A DNA stretch of 64,000 nt, from positions 11,949,271 to 12,013,270 of the forward strand of contig OY992834.1 of NCBI GenBank assembly GCA_963921425.1. Direction: 5' to 3'. The first letter of the stretch is position 1. Each line of letters begins with the position of its first letter. This document shows positions 43,801 to 54,487 of the stretch, piece by piece. Origin of the DNA: Dryas octopetala (lineage: Eukaryota; Streptophyta; Magnoliopsida; Rosales; Rosaceae). The notes under the pieces are model-generated. The model did not search any database, was not told the origin of the DNA, and saw only the letters and a program-made list of their open reading frames with translations. The translations under genes and the position numbers were made by a program.

Positions 43801-46496
43801 TTCCACTTTAATAAGCATGCCTTAAATTAGCGCTTACCACTTTATTAAGGGAAAAAAAAAAACTAGAGTACTGCTGCTACTATCACTAAATATGTTTATC
43901 AAATTCTCTTCGCAAGATAATGTGACCCGGCAGTAATAATTTATTAATTAAACTTAGTTCCACTCTAAGAATCATTTTATGATACTCACACGGTAAACAA
44001 ATTTTGTATAATTTTATAATTCCAACATTTTTTTTTTAATCTTCTGAACGAATGTACGTAACACCTTGATGAGCCAAAATTGGTCATGTACTTTATGCCA
44101 TGTTCATAGGTAAAGAAACATGGTGGCCGGTGGCCGGTGGACTTTGAACCTCATCCCGCATGGCTGGCCGGCTAGATGCTTCAAGCCTTCAAGAAGGTTG
44201 GGCCAGAGTTGCTCGACCAAGACTTATTGTATCTTGTTTGTTTCTTCTTGATTTTACCTCCCGTATAAACAGAAAAACAAAAAGTCAAACAGTATGTTCC
44301 CGTGGTGCAACTTAGCAAGAAATTTTTCAATGTAACTAATACACCGTTATATGGTGTAATCAATTCAAAATATAAGGGTATTATTAGATGGTATGTTTAT
44401 ATTAATATAATATATAGTATTAATAATATTTACTCATATTATGATACATATAGACATTTAAAAATTGAAATTTTTTTAAAATAAAACAATCTTATATGAC
44501 AAATTCGGAATTGGCTGTATATCTAATTTAAGTTATTTAACCAAGAAAATGAGTTAAATTCAAACAGAACTTTCAAAATAGAGCTAGGCCACAAAGTTAA
44601 AAAAACAAAAAATAATTTTTTCCAATTCTTTGGGTCTCATTTGCATTATGTGTCAATTAAATCATTTTTGGTAAGGATGTAATCAATCTTCTAGTTAGTG
44701 TTTTGTTCTTTAGTTAAGCATAATTAAGGCCGATGATATTGTATATGCATGACCAAGGTTTCTCGATCGATTTAATGATCCATTTTATGCATGTGTCAAT
44801 AGCCCACCTCTTTTTTTATAATTTTTCTTATGCATGTGTCAATTAAACCACGAAAAGATTATTATAACAATTTAATGATACCACTTCTTCAAACTTGAGT
44901 GACTTGAACTCTTCAAGAAGAAATTGTTATAGACCGATAATTTCTCATATGCTTTGTTGATTCAAGCAGGTTTTCGATTAAATATTTCTTTTCTTTTTTA
45001 TTGTCCTTTCATTCATCTACCAAGATCAATTAAATAAAACAGAGGGGGTTTTGCTGGCGATCAAATGCCTTTTTCCATCAAAAAGAAATTGAAATGTAAA
45101 TCAGATTGTAGTGTTCTCTTTGCCTCTTTGAAGATTTTTTGGGTGTCTGTAGGCCTCGTTTTGTTGCTGCTTAGTCTTGTTGTTTGGGGTCCCTGACCCC
45201 GCAGCCAACCAAGAAAAAAAAAGGTCTCCATATTCATATGTTCTTTTCAAATTATGAATGCGACAGTACGTGCTATTAAGTTCACAATCTCACACGTGTT
45301 TATAGTTTTTCATGGAAGCAAGAATGTGAATTAATGCTTTTTGCTACACACGTGTCACGTACTTCATTGTCTTTGATTTTTGCCGTTCTGTCAACCCATC
45401 AAGAGGAATCAACGAACACGTTCACACGGTACATGTTGATGCAAAGTTACATCCGAAAGAATTTAGAAATTTATCTTAAAATTAATTGGATGGAAAGAGT
45501 AACTTAAATCTTTACAAGTTACTATACAAGGTTATACATTTTCAATGTGGGATAACGCTTCACATTCTCACACTCCCCCACACGTGTGGCGTTACTTAAG
45601 CTAAACACGTAGACAACTCATATTGGGTGATGTAGAACTTGTGTAGCCACTCGGCCTAACACACGTGGGTGAACCTACTCAGATACCATGAAGAAATTTA
45701 AACATTCATCCCAAAATTAATTGACAATAAAAAAAATAGCCTAAATCCTTATAAGCCATTATGTAAAGTTATGCATTTTTAATATGGGATAATATTTTAC
45801 ATTCTTACAACATCAACTTATAGAGATGTAACGCAAACCGGTTTAAATTTACTCTACCAAAATTTCTGAAATAGAGAAGAGATAAATGCATGATACTAGC
45901 TAGTCTCTTAATTTGTTTTTTTTTTTCTGGGTCATCAGTGTGAAAGCATCAAGTTGTCTCTCTTCTTATCTACAGGATGATGATATGATTGTAGCTCACT
46001 CATGCTGCTTGTCAAAGAAAGCTGTCTTGTTTTTAATAAATAAAAAAAGCAATGAGTAATTTGCTTCTTATCCGAGAAATTTTGTTTTTTTCTTTTTTCA
46101 TGCATATATGCCAATTAGTTTTTTTTTGTTTTTTTTTTCAAAACTTTGCGAAGTTTTCATACTTTTGAGATGGGAAAAAATTTGCTCTTAATGGATATGG
46201 ATGTATATACATCTTCTTTGTCTATTTCACGTGATAAGTTATGAGCTAGAGAAATAAATATTACAACTGTGTTTTAGTCTTATGAAATCTTTTTAAAATC
46301 TTCTAATTTATGAATAAATTTTTTTCCTCAGAAAATTCGAGTTAATTTATTTAGGTGTTTGCTTACTGATAAATAAAAAAATAATTCATGACATGCACGT
46401 GATTTATAAAGCTCTGAAATTTCATACAAAGGATGAAATTAATATGAAGTTATGTAATTTAATAATAAATTATTATAGAAAAATATTATAGAGACT
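40836..46496. other. Gene-poor intergenic DNA
   Basis: No gene recognised over 5.7 kb. 41415-41600 resembles a LINE 3' tail (GTGGGCCGGGTCTTTCTAG.., GCTCTTCTGTATTG). 43594-43665 resembles one arm of the MITE at 52.5 kb (GATTCAGATTCTCT, TGCTAATTTTATACTAA). 43730-43805 has repeated TTGATTCATNCTCATT words. 45120-45225 resembles another LINE tail. 45462-45575 and 45690-45808 are diverged direct copies of each other (AAAATTAATTG..TGGGATAA..TTTTACATTCT). Reading frames here are short and unconvincing. Confidence 0.5.
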
Positions 46497-46505
46497 ATAT
46501 CATTG

Positions 46506-47562
46506 GAGAGCAGTTTTGCTCACCTCCTTTAACTCAGGTGTATGCTCACCTCCCATCTAAAATACTGCCACGTGTTTAAAAAACTAACTATGAGTTAACT
46601 ATTGTATTTAATTATTTATGATGTTATAATGATGAGAGAGAAAAATAATTTGACAACTCCTTTCTTATTTTATCCTTATCTTTTATTACTCAACTTTTTT
46701 TTATCACCCGTTAATTTCTCTTTTCTCTTTTATTTAATTATTTCTAATAATTTTTACTTCTTTTGTTTTTTTGCACTTCTCCAGTACACCTCTAGTATTC
46801 AAAAAATCACATCCATTTTTTTGGGTCTTCTCATGTATACACATTTATCTATTTTTTTAATTAATTAAAAAATAAAAATATTCTAACAACACATTTGCAA
46901 TATGAACAAAAAACTCATTTGCAAAGTTTAATCTATGTTGGCCAAACAAAAATCTAAAACAACTCATTTACATACATAGAAAATCCAATAAAAAAGTTAC
47001 ATGAGTTCAAAAAAAAAAAAAAATTATGTCGTTGCAACTATTCTTCTCTCTTCAAATGCTGCAACACCTTGGATTGACCTAAGAATTTGTTTGATCTGAA
47101 AAGGTCATGTATGAGACAAGAAAGAAGAATTCTTAGGCAACAAAAAAAATGTGTTGTTGGATTATTTTTTTTAATTAATTAAAAAAGTAGATAAAAGGTG
47201 TATACATGAGAAGACCCAAAAAAATTGGATGTGGTTTTTTGGGTACTGGAGGCATACTAGAAAAGAGCAAACAAAAAAAAATCAAAAATTATTAAATGCA
47301 TGTGGTTTTTTAGATACTAGAATAAATAAAAGAGAAAATAAAAATTAATAGGTAATAAAAAAGTGAAAAAAAGTTGAGTAATAAAAGATAAGGATAAAAG
47401 TAGAAAAGAGTTGTCAAATTATTTTTCTCTCTCATCATTATAATATCATAAATAATTAAATACAATAGATTAACTCATGGTTAATTTTTTAAACACATGG
47501 CAGCATTTTAGATGGGAGGTGAGCATACACCTGAGTTAAAGGAGGTGAGCAAAACTGCTCTC
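46506..47562. mobile_element. MULE-type foldback MITE, 1057 bp, perfect 9-base target duplication
   Basis: Terminal repeats GAGAGCAGTTTTGCTCACCTCC and its reverse complement (each shown in part), with arms of about 350 bases pairing through CTGAGTTAAAGGAGG, TTTAGATGGGAGGTGAGC, CACGTGTTTAAAAAA, GAAGACCCA and TTAATTAATTAAAAAA. The flanks ATATCATTG at 46497-46505 and 47563-47571 are identical 9-mers, the Mutator signature. No transposase. It ends 342 bases before the ERF start at 47905. Confidence 0.93.
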
Positions 47563-47565
47563 ATA

Positions 47566-47690
47566 TCATTGTACCACATTTGTGACTTTCTAAGCTAAAA
47601 AGAGAGAGAAGGAGAGAGGAGAAGAGATCAAAAGTGATTAGGAAGCCACATCATGTGGTATCACAAATGTGGTACAATGACATGCTCCCT
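47566..47690. repeat. Short hairpin MITE disrupted by the foldback element
   Basis: TCATTGTACCACATTTGTGA at 47566 and its reverse complement, TCACAAATGTGGTACAATGA, at 47661-47680 bracket about 75 bases. The left end carries the target duplication of the 1057-bp element, so the larger one landed inside or at the edge of this one. Confidence 0.7.
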
Positions 47691-47904
47691 ACCATTACCC
47701 ATTATTATAACATGGTCTTATATGCATGCTTTTGTTATGTCTTTTGAAAGCATACGCATATATATAAACTATACGATCATACGGGGGTACATCTCTATCT
47801 GTATCCTCCAAAGGACCAAAACCATTCACTACTACAAAGGCTCAGAGAACCTAAACAACACAATCACTGTTTCTATATTTATATATCACATACAATAGTA
47901 AAGA

Positions 47905-48603
47905 ATGGACTATGATTTTGCTCTTTTGGAGTCCATTCACCAACATCTTCTCGATGATAATCATTTTCACACTCTAACAAGTACTTTTCCACCACCAATG
48001 GATCATGATCTGGGCACACTCTTCTTGGCCCAGAATTGGACCGACTCTGTTGACATGGTGGGTGAGTCTTCTAACTCTGGATGGAGTCCATTGGACCAAA
48101 ACGATGCCGTTGCAGCACTACCCATTAAGTGGGAGGCACCAGAGGTGGTAAATCAACATGCGGTGGCGGCGCGTGATGTTCACGCGCTGCCCAAAAGGAG
48201 GCAGAATTACAGGGGAGTGCGGCGGAGGCCGTGGGGAAAGTATGCGGCCGAGATTAGGGACCCGGCTAAGAACGGTGCCAGGGCGTGGCTCGGGACTTAC
48301 GAGACGGCTGAGGATGCGGCTTTGGCTTATGACCGAGCGGCGTTTAAGATACGCGGCTCGAAGGCTCTTCTCAATTTTCCGCACCTCATTGGTTCCGGTG
48401 CAGCCGAGCCGGTTAGAGTGACTCACAAGCGGCGCGCTGCGGAGTGTTGTAATTCGTTGTTGTCGTCGTCGGATGGTGGTAACTCGCCGAAAGCTATGAG
48501 GAGGAGTGGGGTTGGGTCGGTGGCTGAAGCTGAGTCGAGTAAAGGGAGCCGAGTGATGGCGTTTGAGTCGATGTTAAATGGTAGTAACTTGGTGTTCTCA
48601 TGA
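47905..48603 (+). CDS. AP2/ERF transcription factor, group IXa, 232 aa
   Basis: Single exon. It opens directly at the conserved motif [19 protein letters not shown], so this start is well supported. A weak version of the acidic motif is present ([12 protein letters not shown], 40-51). AP2 domain about 102-159: [20 protein letters not shown], then [36 protein letters not shown]. Alanine replaces the usual valine before WLG (residue 127). The tail has PVRVTHKRR, a serine stretch and [12 protein letters not shown], shared with the 56.5-kb gene. TATATATAAAC near 47758-47768 is a good TATA box about 140 bases upstream. MITEs crowd its promoter. Group IXa ERFs bind GCC-type boxes and respond to ethylene, jasmonate and pathogens. 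Confidence 0.95.
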   Translation: MDYDFALLESIHQHLLDDNHFHTLTSTFPPPMDHDLGTLFLAQNWTDSVDMVGESSNSGWSPLDQNDAVAALPIKWEAPEVVNQHAVAARDVHALPKRRQNYRGVRRRPWGKYAAEIRDPAKNGARAWLGTYETAEDAALAYDRAAFKIRGSKALLNFPHLIGSGAAEPVRVTHKRRAAECCNSLLSSSDGGNSPKAMRRSGVGSVAEAESSKGSRVMAFESMLNGSNLVFS

Positions 48604-49219
48604 CCTAATTGTGGGTTTAATTTTTTTTGTTTTTTTGCGCTTCTAGTCAGAGTATTATCGTCACGTTGAAATTGATCATTTGAATAAATAATTTGAAGTT
48701 TGAACCAATTAGTTATTAAATTAATGATATTCATCTCTGCAATATTGAAGAGAACTTAAATTTAAATCCACCTTCTTCAACTAAAATAGTAACAATTAAC
48801 AGTAGGTTCACTAATATTTATATACATATATATGAATTCTTATATATAAAGACAAAGTATATTGTAGTATATTTTGTAATTGTAGGTTCTTTATTACATA
48901 TTTAAGATTTAATTGGTTGTAAGTTCCTTATTGCATATTAATTTCTAATTTAATTGTGTAGGTTCTTTATTAGTCTATTTTATATATCTAAGTATTGGGT
49001 GCGGTTATTTAGCCCCATTAATTTATTAATAGCCCCAACACTTTAATGAGAATATAATTTCATACTCTACCATAATGTAAATTTATCAATAAAGACATAC
49101 TAATTAAATTAAAAAAAAATCATTTAAGTCAAACTCATCATCCATCCCCACCAGCCAGCCAATAGCCCTTCCCTGTCGTCATCTCATCGTCGGCAGATAT
49201 GACCGGCAGCCCTCCATCG

Positions 49220-49250
<31 letters not shown>

Positions 49251-49454
49251 TCCTATTTCTATTTCTATTTGCAGAACCACCAAAGCAAAGGTCTCTCTCT
49301 CTCTTCCTATTTCTATTTGTAGAACCACCAAAGCAAAGGTACGTGGTGGATTGGTGGTTCTACGTTCTTCTTCTTCTTGTAGCAAAAAAAAAAAAAATGA
49401 CCAAATTTGATTTGGCCTCCATTGTAGCAGACCAGAGAGAGGAATGAAAAACAG

Positions 49455-49493
<39 letters not shown>

Positions 49494-49676
49494 GCCGACT
49501 GGGCAACGTCGCAGACATCTAGATTGGGCGACACTGTATTGTTGTGTGGGTAGGGAGGGAGTTTGCAGAAAAAATTTAAGAATGAAAAGAAAAAAAAAAT
49601 AAAGGAAGAATAAGGAAAGAAAAGGAGGAGGGGTTGGGTTTGTATATAGATCGTAGGGATGATTTTTTTTATTATT
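48604..49676. other. Intergenic with microsatellites and a 49-bp tandem repeat
   Basis: (CT)n at 49225-49250 and (AG)n at 49460-49489. Between them a unit of roughly 49 bases (CTCTTCCTATTTCTATTTG.AGAACCACCAAAGCAAAGG in pieces) is repeated in tandem at about 49242-49338. No coding gene is recognised. Confidence 0.6.
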
Positions 49677-49683
49677 ATTAAAT

Positions 49684-50230
49684 AGGGTTAATTTCAGTTC
49701 AGTACCTCAAGTTTGCTTCAAATTTAATTTAGTACCTCATGTTTAAAATCTTGTAATGTCATACCTCATCTTTCCAATTAGTTGCAATGTCATATCTCCG
49801 TCAGTATGACTGTTAAAAGATCCGTTAAATGCTGATGTGACACTTACGTGGCACTCCCACAATGCTGACTAGATGTCACGTAGTCTGACAACAGGCTATG
49901 TCATACCACGTGGCATAAAAATAATTAAAAATCTAGAAACATGGCACATCATACCACATAATTATTTTTAAATTTTTAGATTTTAAATTATTTTTTATAC
50001 CACTTGGCATGATGTGTCATGTTGTCAGATCACGTGACATTTATTCAGCATTGTGGGAGTGCCACGTAAGTGTCACATCAGCATTTAATAGATCTCTTAA
50101 CAATCATACTGACGGAGGTATGACATTGCAACAAATTGAAAAGATGAGGTATGACATTGTAAGATTTTAAACATGAGGTACTAAATTGAAATTTGAAGCA
50201 AACTTGAGGTACTGAACTGAAATTAACCCT
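49684..50230. mobile_element. Foldback MITE, 547 bp, 7-base target duplication
   Basis: Begins AGGGTTAATTTCAGTTCAGT and ends with its reverse complement. Arms of about 180 bases match closely (AGTACCTCA.GTTT.., CTCCGTCAGTATGA.TGTTAA, TGACACTTACGTGGCACTCC), and the centre pairs again around ATAATTA..TAATTAT. ATTAAAT occurs at 49677-49683 and 50231-50237. The length of the duplication leaves the superfamily open (hAT gives 8, Mutator 9). Confidence 0.85.
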
Positions 50231-50237
50231 ATTAAAT

Positions 50238-52299
50238 ATGTCTGAAGGGAAAAAAAAAAAAAACTAGCAGAAGGAAGGAAGAAGAAGGACGAAGGAGGAA
50301 GAGTACGTATGTGGTGGTGGTGGTGGTGAGTCTGTTTGTTGGGTATAAAAAAGAATAGGTTGAGTGTATAGTATTAAGTATGTTTGTTGGGTATTAATAA
50401 GGGTGTTTTTGAAAAAGTTGTTGAGTATAGTAATAAGTTTTTATAACTTTAATTTTGGAGTTGAGTGTAAAGAGTATGGTGGAGATAAAAATAAATTAAT
50501 TGAATCTAAATAGCAGCACCCGTTAGTATTTATAGATAAATTATTTGGAGTTTATTTCTGTTCGACCACCACCTAGAAATAAATTATTTGGAGTTTGTTT
50601 TTGTTTTTACTTTTCAAGGCCATTTGTTTCTAGAATAATTATTGCAGTTATTTATTATTTCAGGATCACCTATGTCAACATTAAAAGCACCAAAATTTAA
50701 GGAGCAATAATAACCTTTTTAAAAAATAAATAGTCAAACAATGAAGAAAACGTTTAACATGTAGTTGAGGGTACGTATAAAAAAGATTTACAAAATCTAA
50801 ATTTTAAGAAAATATTGACTAGAAAAGAAAAAAAAATATATATATATATAAAGTGGATGAGTTGTCAATAAGTCAAAGAGTCTAACACATGAAAAAAAAA
50901 AAAAAGAATTTTAATTGGATAAATATGAGTTTGAAGGTGATTTTCCTAATTTACTATCTTTTTTTTAATTCAAACAAGGAAAAAAATAAGTGAAGGACAA
51001 AACATGCCCTAACACTTTTTCTTTTATTTTTTAATTTTTTCATGAATGCTATTATTTCTATAGTTAATTACAAAAAAGTCCACTTTTAGAGCCCTTTATA
51101 CAAAAAATCCACCTAAAAAGTTGAATGATAAATAAGTCAACATTATATTTTTTTCCATGGTTTTTTTTTTTAAAAAACTAAGCAAATTGCTACAGTAACA
51201 ATGATTGCTACTGCTAAACAATAGTAATTAATAGAGTGTTTTTACAATTTAAATAGTTACTGTCCAACAGTAATAATGATTACTAATGCTATAGTGTATT
51301 TTGACAATTTAAATAATTATTATTTTACAGTAACAATAATTATTATTGCTTAGCATAATAGTTACTGTCCGATGTCAATAACAATGATTGCCACTACCAA
51401 ACAATAACAATTAATTGTCAATCAGCTTCTTTCTTTTTCCTTTTCGTCTCCCAAGGCCTGGGCATCAGATCCCCTTTTCTTATTTTCTTATTTTCTCTTT
51501 TTTCTTATTTTCTTTTCTCTCCTGCGCATGTGGCCCTCATCTTCTTCTTCCTCAATCTCTCTCTCTCTCTCTTCTCTCCCTGCATCCTCTCTCTACCTCT
51601 CCTCTTTCTCTCAGCCCCGACCTCCTCCCTCCCCTTCCCCCTCTCTTCTACTCTTATGTCTTATTTTCTCAACTACCTAGCTACCTCCACCCCCAAAAAT
51701 ATTTGAAGTCATAATCCTCTCTTCTCCACCCTTCTTAAATTAAATACCCCTTACTAGAAAACACTATTCCCACCCCTCTCTTCCTCTTTCTCCATAGATC
51801 CTAACACTACTCCTTTGTCATTCATTATAAGGTTTGGATAACAAATTTCTCACCCACGATAAACTTGATCAAACATTAATTCTATGTGTTGTTGGGATCA
51901 ACTCGCCGAGATATATCAAAGATAAGGAGGGTGACGCACTCGGATCAGTGAGATTTATCATATTTTTTAATAGAAATTATTTGAAAATAGTATTTCAATT
52001 GGTCGACTGTACTTGTTGTAATAATTATATTCTATTAATCAAACTTTAGGTAATTAATTAACTGATTTATTTAGTTAATATTCTCTTCTGAGAACATGAT
52101 TTTGTCGGGGTGACGACTGACCACCACTCCAGTGCTCCACTATAGTGTCGCCTAATATGGCCAATATCCACTTCAGAGCAAAGTCATTAATTAACAAGTA
52201 AGCTTTGTTTAACCTTAGTGGTCGATAACCTTTCTCTTTTGCAACATTCAGATTAACTTATTTTCTATATTTTCAAGAAAATATATTTTATAAGTTTTT
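50238..52299. other. Intergenic, with degenerate repeats and a pyrimidine tract
   Basis: 51185-51414 holds degenerate repeats of a unit with CAGTAACAATGATTGCTACTGC / ACAATTTAAATAGTTACTGTCC (quoted as patterns). 51415-51715 is strongly CT-rich and then leads into non-coding AT-rich DNA. No gene or domain recognised. Confidence 0.5.
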
Positions 52300-52389
52300 G
52301 AGTTTAGCCCAAATGGTAAGGGTGAGTGGAGTAAGTATTAGGATTAGACTCGATGTAGGATTCGATTTCCATAACCAAAAAAAAAATTT
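52300..52389 (+). mobile_element. Probable tRNA-derived SINE
   Basis: A perfect A-box match TAGCCCAAATGG (52305-52316, consensus TRGYNNARNNGG) is followed 42 bases later by a B-box-like GATTCGATTTC (52359-52369), and then an A-rich tail from 52375. The target duplication is not clear. Confidence 0.5.
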
Positions 52390-52529
52390 ATATTTCTTTA
52401 AGACCTACCTTTATTGACGCATATTCTTTTACTGCATACTTAGAGAGAATTTTTTTTTTAAAAAAATTAGCTTTCCAAATTAAGGAAGTACAAATTAGTT
52501 GGTCAATTTGAAGAGTGTATATAGTTTAG

Positions 52530-52920
52530 CAGATTTGGATCATCTTCTAATTGCTTGTGTGCTAATCTCATACTAATTAATTAAAATGCTTCGTTTTACA
52601 TTGTAGTTACATGATCGGAACCGTTCATTTTTTAGATCACTTTTAAAGATCATCTCTGCAAAAAATCAACAAAATCGAAAATAATTTATTTGTGCAACTG
52701 TTATCGAATAAATAGACGGTGAGTTTAATTGTAACTAAACCGTATTTTTTTTATAACAGTTACACAACTAAACGAATTCTGATTTGGTTGCTATTTTGCA
52801 GAGACGATCTTTAAAGAGTGATCTAAAAAATGAATCGATTATGAGCATACTCTGTAAAACAGCGCAGTTTAATTAATTAGTATAAGATTAGCATATAAGG
52901 AATTATCAGAGAATCTGAAT
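52530..52920. mobile_element. Inverted-repeat MITE (family shared with 62.5 and 62.9 kb)
   Basis: Left arm TGCTAATCTCATACTAATTAATTAAA and right arm TTTAATTAATTAGTATAAGATTAGC (each in part) are complementary. The inner parts (CGGAACCGTTCATTTTTTAGATCA, AAAGATCATC, AAAAAATCAAC) also occur in the elements at 62.5-63.3 kb and mirror again on the right (GATCTAAAAAATGAATCG). Borders are approximate. Confidence 0.7.
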
Positions 52921-53040
52921 CCGAGGCTAGCATTGAAAAGAATGTGGCCAAAGTTGATCATTTCCTTTTTGGGACTTGTACTCAAATTGGTAAAGAACAT
53001 TTGCTCATACAAATAAAGATAGACTTTCAAGAAAATAAAA

Positions 53041-53663
53041 GGGAAAAATTTACAAACAGGACACATACTTTGATGGTTGTTTTATTTCAGGACATTAATT
53101 TTGCTTTGTGTTAATGAAGGATACATACTTTCATTTTGTGTTAATTAAGGACCATGTTTTTTTTCAGTTTTTATCTCAACTTTGGCCCGACGTTGGACCC
53201 ATCAAAACTCCACCAAATTCAGAAAAATTATACTAGGTTTAAAGATATGCATCTCCTCTTTACAACCATATAAAGATTACCCAAATCAGATCTCTACAAC
53301 TCCAGATAATCGGCCCTAAAGTAGGGTACCCGAAATTGTTTGATCTTCCAAATTTTTTTTCCAGAGGTCCGATTTGACAGTTTCGGATACCCTACTTTTG
53401 GGCCAATTATCTGGAGTTGTAGATGTTCGATTTAAGTGATCTTTATATGGTTGTAAAGAGGAGATGCATAGCTTTAAACCAAGTATAAGTTTGCTAAATT
53501 TGGTAGAGTTTTGATGGGTCCAATGTCGAGCTAAAGTTGAGATAAAACATGGTCCTTAATTGACACAAAATAAAAGTATGTGTCCTTCATTAACACGAAT
53601 CAAAATTAATGTCCTGAAATGAAACAGCCATCAAAGTATGTGTTATGTTTGTAAATTTTTCCC
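53041..53663. mobile_element. MULE-type foldback MITE, 623 bp, perfect 9-base target duplication
   Basis: Starts GGGAAAAATTTACAAACA and ends with its reverse complement. The arms pair almost throughout (ACATACTTTGATGG, TTAATGAAGGA, AACTCCAGATAAT). AAAATAAAA at 53032-53040 and 53664-53672 is an exact 9-base duplication. The centre is TTCCAAATTTTTTTTCC. No coding capacity. Confidence 0.92.
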
Positions 53664-53815
53664 AAAATAAAATTACATTATGGTGCTTACTTCGCAATAT
53701 AATTATTCGGCAATTTAAATCGTTAATTTTTTAAACTTTTTTTAAAGATCATATCTAAAAAATCAATCAAAATATTAGAATTTTTGATTATTTGATAATT
53801 ATTAAGGAAACTTCG

Positions 53816-54487
53816 ATTAATTAGGTCCATCAAGTGAACAGTTTTTAGACTAAGCCGATAGTGTTTAAAATTCATAGTCAAATCCTTTATATTCGTAATC
53901 AAGTCATTTTATGTCACCTAGGATTTTTTTATTCCAAAATTGCCTATATTATTATTTTAAATATCTAAAAAGATAATTCATGAGATTTTAATCTCAATAC
54001 TTTGTGGGATTTAAATACCACAAATTAAGAGATTTAAATTCCACAATATAAGAGATTTAAATCTCAAAATTTATTATATTTTAATTTTAAAAATCTCACA
54101 AATTATGAGATTTGAGCTCTAAACTTAAATTCTACTCAAATCTCTAATTTACCCTAACTTATACAATAAACCCAAAACCAATATCCTCAAGCTTAAATAC
54201 ATGGATTTGTACATTTTAATTGGACCAAATACATTTGTTTGTCCATTTCAATACATTGTACCACTACGCGGTTTGGTACATTTTAGTTGTAAGTACCCAA
54301 ATATCAGACCAAAGGTCAATCATATAAGGAAGTTGAATCCCAAATACGCTAATTGGTACATTTAGGTGTACCAAATACATAGATTGGTACATTTAAGTTG
54401 CACCAAATAAGGACTTGATTATGAATTTGAAATCACTGCCGGCTTTTGTCTAAACACTATTTTTTTAAGGAACTTAAGCCTAATTAG
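53816..54487. mobile_element. Inverted-repeat element, about 670 bp
   Basis: Left TAATTAGGTCCATCAAGTG..TTTTTAGACTAAGCCGATAGTGTTTAAAATTCATA, and right, reversed, TAATTAGGCTTAAG..TGTTTAGACAAAAGCCGGCAGTGATTTCAAATTCATA, are complementary (quoted in pieces). The inside is made of repeated words ATTTAAATCTCA/CACAAATT and GGTACATTTA. No clean target duplication is seen. A left end of the same type occurs at 34.88 kb. Confidence 0.65.

Noticed and set aside
46602..46868. 88-codon frame rich in F, L and Y
   Set aside because: Lies in the arm of the MULE foldback element; composition reflects AT richness.
49179..49534. Frames through CT/AG repeats
   Set aside because: Simple-sequence artefacts.
51415..51714. 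99-codon serine/leucine/proline-rich frame
   Set aside because: Produced by a pyrimidine tract. No conserved feature.
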